A stretch of 21,679 nt of DNA, from NCBI GenBank assembly GCA_036796555.1, contig DAIRCS010000048.1, forward strand, positions 1 through 21,679, read 5' to 3'. Of the stretch, positions 6,610-15,300 are shown in pieces (positions within the stretch are counted from its first letter, which is position 1; every line of letters starts with the position of its first letter). Made by a program: the position numbers and the translations under genes. Below the pieces are notes generated by a model that saw only the letters and a list, made by a program, of their open reading frames with translations, did no database searches and was not told the DNA's origin. This DNA comes from JAJXWB01 sp036796555 (GTDB lineage: Bacteria > Pseudomonadota > Alphaproteobacteria > Rhizobiales > Beijerinckiaceae).

Positions 6610-9600
6610 ATGGTCGATCCGTTCAGCGCGCGCGTTCGCGTGCGTCTCGCCGGCCGGTTGCCGGCCGTGCTCGTGTTGAGCGCGAGCCCCGTCTTCGCCC
6701 AATCCTTCGACTGTTCGAAAGCCGCGCCGCCGATCGAGACGGCGATCTGCGCATCGGCCGCCCTGCGCGCGCAGGACAATGCGCTGGCCGGCGCCTACGC
6801 CCGGGCGCAATATGCGTTGCGCGAGGACGCGCATGCGCTCGATCTTCTCAAGCAGGCGCAGCGCCAATGGATTTCCGCGCGCAACCGCGAATGCGCCCGC
6901 GTCGGCGACAAGGTCGGCGATTGCCTGACCACCTCGTATGCGACGCGCCTCGCCGAAATCGGCAAGGCGCTCGGCGCGCAGCAGACGGCCGCGCAATCGC
7001 AACCGGTTCCCGCCGTGCAACAGGCCCCTGCAGCTCAACAGGCGCCTGCGCAACCCGCGCCGCAGGCGAAACCTTCGCAGCCCGTCCAGCCGCAAGCCGC
7101 CGCGCCCGCGCCTCCGACTTCGATCGCGACGCCCGGCCCGCAGATGCAGCCCGCGACGGTTCCCGCAGATCGCGAGTCCAGCGCGCTCGTCACGATTCCA
7201 GCGCCCGGCCGCTACGCGTTGCGCGCGGAAAGCGCCAGCGGCGTCGCGCTCCAGCTTGTCGACATGATGGCGGGACCCGGCGATTCCGCGGGCGCCGCCG
7301 GCGCGCGCGACGGCCGTCTCGACGTTCTGCTCGACAAGGGCGTCTACAAGCTGCGCACCACGGGCGCGAAAGGCGCGACGAAGCCGGCGACGCTGAAGGC
7401 GGACGTCTTCCATGATGTCGCCGCGCCGGCGCAGCTCGGCGCCGATCCGCTGACGCCGGGCGATCTCGGCGATCTGCAGCAGCGTTCGTTCTGGATGGAT
7501 GTTAACAAGGACGGCCGCGTCGCGATCGAGGCGCTCGGCCGCGCCTTGCAGGACCTGCGCCTGTGGCGCGACGGCGAGGAGCTTGCGGACCTCAGGCCGG
7601 ACAGCGCCACCGTCGAGACGAAGGCCGGCAGGCCGATGAATCGTCTCCGGCTCGAAGGCAAGGTCGAGCCCGGACGCTATCTGGCGACGGCCTACGGCGG
7701 CGAGAGCGCGGTGTGGGTCGACGGCGCGACCGACAAGCCCTTCATGATCCGTCGCCTGACAACGCAGAGCGTCGCCGCCGGCCTCGCGGAAGCGACGGTC
7801 GGCGCCTTCGGTTCGCTACGCTTCGAGGCGCCTGCAGATTTCGATTCCTTCCGTCTCGAAGTCGCCGATCCCGCGCCGCTGCGCATGACCGTGAAACGCG
7901 GCGGCGAGCGGCGCGACGTTTCGCTGGCGAAGAACAGCCGCGATCCTTTCGTCGTCGCGACCCTGCCGGCGAAGGACCGCGCGCCGGCGATCGTCGAAAT
8001 CTCCGGCCTCGAAGGTCAGGCGTTTCGGCTGCGCGCGCTGCGCGACACGCGCGACCTGCGCATCGCGGGCGGCGGCCCGACGCAGGTGATCGTCGATGTC
8101 GCCGGCGAAGGCGGCGACGAAATTCCCGCCACCGCCATTCTCGTGCGCTTCGACCAGAACAAGGCGCGGCTCGTGGCGTCCGACACGCCGCGCATCGGCC
8201 CCGGCCAGGCGTGGCGCCGCCGCTTCAACCTGCGCGGCCCGAGCACGATCCTGTTCGAGATGACCGGGCCGGGACCGGTGACGATCCGCACGCAGGGTCC
8301 CGCCGCGCGCGCCGCGATCGAGCCCGTGCTGGGCTGGCCGCCGCCGCGCGCCGACGGCCGCACGCCCGGTCGTTACGATCTCGAAGCGGGCGTATACATG
8401 TTGCGCCTGACGCCCGCCGCCGGCGCGACCGGCGTGATCGATCTCACGCTCGGACAGCCCGGCCAATTGCCCGACATGAGTCCGCCGCCCGCGCCCCGCA
8501 CGGCGCTCTCGCTCGGCCTGCACAATATCGAACGCGGCGCGAGCTACGCGGCGATCGCCAACAGCGCGCCGGGCCTGCTGGTCGGCCTGCGCGCCGTCGC
8601 CTCGCCGGTCGATCTCTCGAAGGGCTCCATCGGCCTGTATCAGGGCCTGCCCGCGCCGCGCGCGGCGTCTCTGCCTGCGCCTGCGCCAGCCGCGCCGCAG
8701 ATCAAGCCCGCGACGCAGCAGCGCGGCGAGGCCCAGCCGCCGCGCAGACCCGCGCATTCCGCGAGCGCGCCGAACCGTCCGCCGCGCCCGCAGCCCGCGG
8801 GTTCCACGCAGCCCGCCCCGCGCCCGCAACCCGCGCAACTCGCGCCGCAGCCGGCCGAGACGGCGCCCTCCGCGGACATCGTGTTGCAGGCGCGCGCGCC
8901 GCTCGGCGGCGCCGTTCGCGTGCGCGACCAGAAGGGCGTGGACGTCGCCTTCTCCGTATCGGATGAGAAGACGGAAAAGGATTCGCGCGTCTTCACGCTG
9001 CGCATTCCCGCGAGCGCGACGCCGCGCGCGCTCGAAATCGGATGGTTTGCGCCGGCGCCCGCGCCGCAGCCTGTGCGTCCCCGCCAGCCGTTGCAGACGA
9101 TCGCCGCCGGCGCGCCGCTGCATTTCGATCTCGCCGAGGGCCAGCGCCGCGAATTCCGCATCGAGGCGAAGGAGGGCGGACTCTATCGCGTCGAGACGCT
9201 CGGCCGCCTCAAGACGGCGCTGACCATCGGCACGAATTTCCTGCCGCGCCTCGGCTCGGCGGAGGATAACGGCGCAGGTCACAACGGACTCGTGCAGACT
9301 TATCTGCGCGCCGGCTCCTATCGCGTCGCCGTCGCCGCGAAAGATTCGAGCGGGCGTCTCGGCCTGACGGCGACGCCTGCTGAAATGATTACGACCGGCG
9401 CGCTCAGCCCCGGCGGTTCGGCGCGTGCGACCTTGTCGGACGGGCGCGGCGCGATTACGCCGATCGAGATCGGCAAGGCCGGCGACTATCGCCTCGATCT
9501 CTACGCGCTCGGGCGCGATCTCTCCGCGCGTCTCGAAGACGCCGACGGCTGGCCGCTGACGGCGCCGGGGCCTCTCAGGAGTCTCGAGATCAAACTCGAA

Positions 9601-12348
9601 CCCGGCAAATATCGTCTCGTGACGCCGCCGGTCGACGTCGATGCGCGCATGGTCGCGCGCCTCACCGCGATCACGCCCGACGTCGCGCTCGAAGGCCACG
9701 GTCCGCACCGGCTCGCCTTCGACGACGAGCAGAAACTGCAATGGCGGGAGCCCGCGACGAAGGACGTCCCGCGGACGCCCGACGTCTGGACCTTCGCGCT
9801 GAAGGGCGAGGCGAAGATCGATCTGTCGATTTCCGACGGCATGATCGGCGACATTATCCGCGGCGAGAAGGAGAGCGTCGGCAAGGTTACGAAGGACCGC
9901 CCCTTTTCCGGCAAGCTCGGCGCCGGCGCCTATCGCGTCGAGGCGCGCGCCATCGGCCGCGACGACCGCCTCAATTATGCGATCACGCTCAAATCCGACG
10001 AATTGCAGCCGGACGAGCCGCGCTTCGTCGATCTGCCGGCGAAGCTCGATTTCGCGATCGCCGAGGACGGCGTCGTCAACCTCACCTCCTTCGGCCGCAA
10101 AGATCTGAAAGGCGTGCTGCGCGACGCCAACGGCGCGGTCGTCGAACGGCTCGCGGGCCGCCAGAACGACTGGAACATCGCCATGTCGCGCCGCTTGCCG
10201 GCCGGCCGCTATTCGCTGGCGCTGAGCGCGATGAAGGCGGAAGCGGGCGCCGACGAGACGCCGCCCGAAACCTCCGACGATGACGGCGCGGCCCGCGCGG
10301 AAAAGAGCGACGACAGCGTGGAAGTGCGGCTCGCGCTGCCCGCGGAAAAGGACGCGCCCGCGCTGAAGGCCGACGGCGCCGCGCACACTGTTGGCGCCAA
10401 TGTAACCCGCTTCGCGTTGCCCGAGGCGCCGGCCGGCGCGCTTGCGCTGGTCGCCGCGCGCGCGGCGTCCGAGCTCGTGTTGTCGGTCGAGCGCCGCGAG
10501 CCCGATGGAAGCTGGCGCGTCGTCGGCTTCGAACGCGGCCAGACGCCGCTCGTCGCCTGGCCCGCCGGGACGGACAAGGCGCAGATGCGCGCGTCGGTCT
10601 GGTCGATCGACGGCGCCGACGCGCCGGTCGACATCGTCGCGCGCGCCGTGACGCGCAATCCGCAGGAGTCCGCGTCGGCGACGCTCGAACCGCTCGCGCT
10701 CGACGCGGTCGGCCAGAATCTTCGCATCGGCCTCGCGCGCGCGGCTTCCGCCGCCGTCGTCGATCTGAGGACCGCGAGCGACGAACTTTATGTGGGTTCG
10801 CAGGAAGGCCACGCGCTGACGCGCGCCGACGCCGGCGCGCTCGCGCCGCAATCTGAACGCCTGTGGTTCGTCGCGCGCGACGCGGCGCTCGACAAAATCG
10901 AAGCGCCGGCGTTCGCCTGGACGGGCGAGCCCATCGCGCTGGCGCTCGGATCGAACGAAAGCGCGATCCTGCCCGCGCCGCAGCCCGCCGAAGGCAAGGC
11001 GCGGATCTGGCGGGCGGCCTCCGCCTTCGGGCAGCCGGGCCTTGACGCCGGCCGCGGCATGGCGGTCGGCGACAATGTCGCGGCCGCGCTCGCCGGCGCA
11101 AGTCCGCTGCGCGTGTGGAACGCGGGCGGCGGGGAGCCGCTGCGCGTCGACCTCGAATCGATCGACGTGACGATCGCGGCCAGGCGCGCGGCGAGCGGCG
11201 AAACAGCGATCCTGCTGCCGCCGTTGACAGCGCAACCCATAACGCTCGGCGGCGGCGACAAGAAGCTCGACATCGATCTTGCGGCAGGAACGGCGGCTTT
11301 CGCCGCGCCCGGCGAAAGCGACGCGCTCGCGTTGCACGCCGTCAACGCCGCGCTCTCGCGTTCGCTCGGATCGAGCGCTTCCGAGATCTGGCTCGTCAAT
11401 TTGACCGACAAGCCGCAGCCGGTTCGCCTCGCCGCGACGCCGGTCAGGATGGACTCGATCGCGCTCGATCGCATCGCCAGGCGCTTCTTCGGCGCGGCGG
11501 GCTCGACATCGCTGCATGTCGACGCGCAGAAGGGCGACGTGCTGCGTGTCGAAGGCGCCGAGGCGACTTTCGTCGCCAAGTCGGGCCGCGTGCTGCGCGG
11601 ATCGACGCTCACGCTCGACGGCCCTGGCGATGTGGCGCTGTCCTACCAGCCGGGTCTCGTCGCGGCCTGGCTCGAACGCGCGGGCGCCTCGGCCTGGCCG
11701 AAAGTTTCCGCGCGCGCCGTGACGGCGCCGGCCTCTCTCAAGCTCGAGGGGCCTGCCATGGCCTTCGCGCTGAAGCAGGACAAGCCGCAACTCATCGGCG
11801 TCTCCACCAGCGCGCCGGTCGTCGTCGCGCTGGAGCAGAACGGCGCGCGCGAATTGAAGCTCTACGCCGCCGGCGCCGACTTCCGCCGCTATGTCGCGGC
11901 GGGCGAGGCCACGCTGACGATCTATGCGCCGCATGACGGATCGCTCGGCGGCGCGCTGGACCTGACGTCCGCGCCGGTGCTGCCGGCGAAGGAGGGCATG
12001 GGCGACGCGGTGGCGGTCGCGCCGGGCGCAAGCGCGCTCTTCGGCTTCGAGGTGAGGAAGGCTTCCGAGATCGGCATCGGCCTGCGCGCCGATCCCGATC
12101 GCGCCGAAGCGCGGCTGATGGACGAGAGCGGCAGGCTGATCGGAACCGGCGTATCGCAGATCAGGAAGCTGGCGCCCGGCCGCTACATCCTCGAAGCGCG
12201 CATGCCGGCGGATGCGCCCGCCGCGACCGTGCAACCGGCGCTCATCGGTCTCGACCCGCCGCCCGCGGGCCCGCCGCCGGACGAGATCGCCAAATATCTG
12301 ACCGCCGCCGGTCTCAAGCCGAACGCTCCGACAACGCAAGCCCGCTGA
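6610..12348 (+). CDS. Giant secreted protein: LprI-like head plus tandem beta-sandwich repeats
   Basis: This is a 1912-residue protein that I do not recognise as a whole. It has a signal peptide (residues 1-30, cut after VFA). Next comes an LprI-like/DUF1311 domain, about residues 33-121, with FDCSKA, IETAIC, QRQWISARNREC, GDCLTTSYATRL and cysteines 35, 47, 95 and 105. These are the only cysteines I find in the protein, suggesting two disulfides. A Pro/Gln/Ala-rich linker (123-188) leads to beta-rich units with a recurring L-x-x-G-x-Y motif, tyrosines at about 202, 246, 357, 596, 904, 960, 1001, 1108, 1201 and 1859. The run at 904-1201 has a period near 100 residues, recalling PPC-type beta-sandwich domains. 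A second Pro-rich linker spans about 680-755 and an acidic stretch about 1212-1240. The ATG follows GGGGGA at 6601-6606. Its stop lies 9 bases before the alpha-2-macroglobulin start, so it is surely co-transcribed. The LprI family includes lysozyme-binding lipoproteins; binding of lysozyme or other ligands here is inference. Confidence 0.9.
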   Translation: MVDPFSARVRVRLAGRLPAVLVLSASPVFAQSFDCSKAAPPIETAICASAALRAQDNALAGAYARAQYALREDAHALDLLKQAQRQWISARNRECARVGDKVGDCLTTSYATRLAEIGKALGAQQTAAQSQPVPAVQQAPAAQQAPAQPAPQAKPSQPVQPQAAAPAPPTSIATPGPQMQPATVPADRESSALVTIPAPGRYALRAESASGVALQLVDMMAGPGDSAGAAGARDGRLDVLLDKGVYKLRTTGAKGATKPATLKADVFHDVAAPAQLGADPLTPGDLGDLQQRSFWMDVNKDGRVAIEALGRALQDLRLWRDGEELADLRPDSATVETKAGRPMNRLRLEGKVEPGRYLATAYGGESAVWVDGATDKPFMIRRLTTQSVAAGLAEATVGAFGSLRFEAPADFDSFRLEVADPAPLRMTVKRGGERRDVSLAKNSRDPFVVATLPAKDRAPAIVEISGLEGQAFRLRALRDTRDLRIAGGGPTQVIVDVAGEGGDEIPATAILVRFDQNKARLVASDTPRIGPGQAWRRRFNLRGPSTILFEMTGPGPVTIRTQGPAARAAIEPVLGWPPPRADGRTPGRYDLEAGVYMLRLTPAAGATGVIDLTLGQPGQLPDMSPPPAPRTALSLGLHNIERGASYAAIANSAPGLLVGLRAVASPVDLSKGSIGLYQGLPAPRAASLPAPAPAAPQIKPATQQRGEAQPPRRPAHSASAPNRPPRPQPAGSTQPAPRPQPAQLAPQPAETAPSADIVLQARAPLGGAVRVRDQKGVDVAFSVSDEKTEKDSRVFTLRIPASATPRALEIGWFAPAPAPQPVRPRQPLQTIAAGAPLHFDLAEGQRREFRIEAKEGGLYRVETLGRLKTALTIGTNFLPRLGSAEDNGAGHNGLVQTYLRAGSYRVAVAAKDSSGRLGLTATPAEMITTGALSPGGSARATLSDGRGAITPIEIGKAGDYRLDLYALGRDLSARLEDADGWPLTAPGPLRSLEIKLEPGKYRLVTPPVDVDARMVARLTAITPDVALEGHGPHRLAFDDEQKLQWREPATKDVPRTPDVWTFALKGEAKIDLSISDGMIGDIIRGEKESVGKVTKDRPFSGKLGAGAYRVEARAIGRDDRLNYAITLKSDELQPDEPRFVDLPAKLDFAIAEDGVVNLTSFGRKDLKGVLRDANGAVVERLAGRQNDWNIAMSRRLPAGRYSLALSAMKAEAGADETPPETSDDDGAARAEKSDDSVEVRLALPAEKDAPALKADGAAHTVGANVTRFALPEAPAGALALVAARAASELVLSVERREPDGSWRVVGFERGQTPLVAWPAGTDKAQMRASVWSIDGADAPVDIVARAVTRNPQESASATLEPLALDAVGQNLRIGLARAASAAVVDLRTASDELYVGSQEGHALTRADAGALAPQSERLWFVARDAALDKIEAPAFAWTGEPIALALGSNESAILPAPQPAEGKARIWRAASAFGQPGLDAGRGMAVGDNVAAALAGASPLRVWNAGGGEPLRVDLESIDVTIAARRAASGETAILLPPLTAQPITLGGGDKKLDIDLAAGTAAFAAPGESDALALHAVNAALSRSLGSSASEIWLVNLTDKPQPVRLAATPVRMDSIALDRIARRFFGAAGSTSLHVDAQKGDVLRVEGAEATFVAKSGRVLRGSTLTLDGPGDVALSYQPGLVAAWLERAGASAWPKVSARAVTAPASLKLEGPAMAFALKQDKPQLIGVSTSAPVVVALEQNGARELKLYAAGADFRRYVAAGEATLTIYAPHDGSLGGALDLTSAPVLPAKEGMGDAVAVAPGASALFGFEVRKASEIGIGLRADPDRAEARLMDESGRLIGTGVSQIRKLAPGRYILEARMPADAPAATVQPALIGLDPPPAGPPPDEIAKYLTAAGLKPNAPTTQAR

Positions 12349-12357
12349 GACGAGATC

Positions 12358-15300
12358 ATGAAACGCATTTCTCTCGCGCTCCTCTTCGCCGGAGGCCTCG
12401 CCGCGCTCTCGCAAGCCGCCTTCGCGCAGGCCGACCGCAAGCCCGCGCCCGCAAAGCCGCAGGCGGCCGTCGCGACGGACATTCCGACCGACAAGCTCGT
12501 CCGCGCCGACGGCGCCCGCGTCGTGCCGGACCGCTTCCTGCGCGCCTGGGATCCGATCACGGTCTTCTTCGATTCGGACGCGGGCCCGGCGGCGGGCGGT
12601 CCCGAGGACAGACCCGAACGCCTCGTGACCATGACGCCGAAGACGGCGGGCGAATGGCGCTGGATCGGCGCGCGCGCCCTGCAGTTCCGTCCCGCCGATC
12701 CGTGGAAGGCGCTGCAACGCGTGGAAATCAGGACGAAGGACGCCCACGCGAAACTCGTCGCCTTGCTGCCCGCGCCGGAATCGACCTCGCCGTCCGACGG
12801 CGCCGATCCCGTGACCGATCTCGACCAGATCGCGCTCACCTTCGCCGAGCCTGTCGACATGGCGGCGCTCACGCGTCTCATCTCGGTCGAATTGCGCAAG
12901 GCGCCCGGCGTCTCGCCCGAAGGAGCGCAGGCTCTGGCCAGGCGCGATTTCGACATTCGCCCGCTCGAGCGCGCCAAGCGCGACGACAAGCAGACCTACG
13001 TCGTGCGCTTCAAGTCGTCGATCCCGGACGGCCGCGTCGCCGTGCTGCGGTTGAAACTGTCCGACGAGCCGGGGCTCGACGATCCGATCTTCGAACTGCG
13101 CGCGCGCACGGCCGCGCCCTTCGCGATCAGCGACGCCGATTGCGGCCGCGGCTGGAGCGGCGCGAAGCGCGACGACGTGCTGCAATGCGCGTCGCAAGGC
13201 GCAGACAGCGACGCCGGCGCCGATGACGAGAAGCCCTCCTATCAGGCCGCGCCGAAGCGCCGCCTGACGCTGAGCTTCACCGCGACTCCCGAAAGTCTCG
13301 ACATCATGCGCGCGCGCGAGGCTCTGCGCATCACGCCGGCGGTCGACGATCTCTCCGTCGAGCCGGATGGAACACGCCTCAAACTCACCGCGCGTTTCCT
13401 GTCGGATCGCGTCTATGAGATCGCGGTCGCCGAAGGCGCGCTGTCGGACGAACGCAAGCGTCCGCTCGCGGAAAGCTATGCGCAGAAATTCTCCTTCGCC
13501 GCCGACAAGCCGTCGATCGCCTGGGACGCGGGGTCGGGAATCGTCGAGCGGCTCGGCCCGCAATTCCTGCCGCTGCGCGGGCGCGGCTACGACCGCGCCG
13601 ACGTGCGCATTCACGCGATCGATCCGCTGTCGCGCGATTTCTGGCCCTTCCCCGGCGACGGCGTCGAGACCGAGGACGCCGCGGCGCCGCCGCTGCCCGG
13701 CAAGGAGCCGCGCGCCTGGAAGGATGCGGCCAACGCCGAGCCCGACGCTATCGCCGAACGCATCAAGGCGCTAGGCTCGCCGGCGGTCTCGACGCTCGTC
13801 GAATTGCCGATCCGCCGCGGCGGCGTCGACGCCAAGTTCGGTCTCGACCTGAAAGCGCAATTCGCGAAAGTCGCGGGCGCCGGTCAGCCCGGCGCCTATC
13901 TCGTCGGCCTGCGTCCGACGGACGGAACCAAGCGCCGCTGGCTGCGCGTGCAGGTGACAGACCTTTCGCTCGCGGCGATCGAAGAAGTGAAGAACGTGCG
14001 CTTCGTCGTCACCTCGCTGTCGAACGCCGCGCCGGTCGAGGGCGCGCAATTCCGTCTCGAAGGATTGAAGGACGAGAAATTCGTCACGCTCGCGCAGGGG
14101 CAGACCGACGCCAGGGGCGAGTTCTCCTGGAACCTCGACAAGCGCGAGGACGCCGACATCCGGCGCATCGTCGTGACCAAGGGTCTCGACACGCTCGTTC
14201 TGTCGCCCGACGAGGCGCCCTCCCAATATGCGCAGGAGAACTGGACGAAGCCGGAGGAAAGCTGGCTCGCCTGGGCGACCAATACGGAGGACGAGCGCAA
14301 GCCGCTGGCGAAGAACCTCTGTCACGTCTTCACCGAACGGCCGATCTACCGGCCCGAGGAGCCCGTGCATTTCAAAGGCTATGTGCGCGACTATCTCGCC
14401 GGGCGGCTCACGCCTGCAAAGAAGGGCGGCGTGCTCGTCGTCAACGGCCCGAACAATCAGGAATGGCGCATTCCCGTGAAGGTCGACGCTTTCGGAAGCT
14501 TCTATCACAAATTCGACGTCGCGACGCCGGCGACCGGCGACTACACCGCAAGGTTCGAACCGGACGGCGCGAAGCCGAAGGCCAAAAAAGCAGACAGCGA
14601 AGACAGCGCCGCCGACGACAAGAAAGGCGACAAGGACGCGATCTCCGTCGAGGACGGCGGCGACGGAACGAAATCCGCCGCCGAGCAGCCCGACGGCGAG
14701 AGCGACGTCGCGGCGAACGACGGGCCGCAGACCTGCGGCGAGACGGCCTTCAAGAAGGAAGCCTATCGCCTGCCGACCTTCGAGGTCGTGCTCAACGCGC
14801 CGCAGACCGTTCCGCTCGACGCGCAATTCTCCGTCGATCTGGTGTCGCGCTATTTCGCCGGCGGCCTCGTCGCCGAACGCCCGGTGAAATGGCGCGCCGC
14901 GCAGTTTCCGTATGTCTGGTCGCCGCCGGGACGCGAGGGCTTCCTGTTCTCGACGGATTCGCGCTTTTCCGGCGAGGCGAAGTTCAAATCCTCGCCCGTG
15001 CTCGAGCGCGACGGCCGCACCGACAGCGGCGGCGCCTCGCGCATGACCTTCGACACGACGATCGAACCGACCGCGCAGCCGCGCCGCTATTCGATCGAGG
15101 CGACGGTGACCGGCGACGACGACACGGAAGTGCGCAACGTCGTCAACATCATCGCGACCCCGCCGTTCGCGCTCGGCGTGAAGACGCCGCGCTACGTGGA
15201 GAAGCCGGGCGCCATCGAGCCGCAGATCATCGCGGTCGACGGCAAGGGCGATGCGGTCGAGGGCCTCGACATGACGGTCCGCTTCGTCAAGCGCAACTGG

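Noticed and set aside
8647..9100. Possible CRISPR or tandem DNA repeat from the recurrent CGCAGCCCGCG-like wording
   Set aside because: The wording comes from Pro/Ala/Gln-rich codons of the linkers; there are no regular repeat units or spacers.
7816..13614. Antisense open frame of 1932 codons spanning the giant gene and the A2M 5' end
   Set aside because: The protein is Arg/Ala/Asp/Gly-rich without domains, signal or ribosome site. It overlaps two clear coding genes. In very GC-rich DNA the sense genes rarely use codons whose complement is a stop, so long shadows arise.
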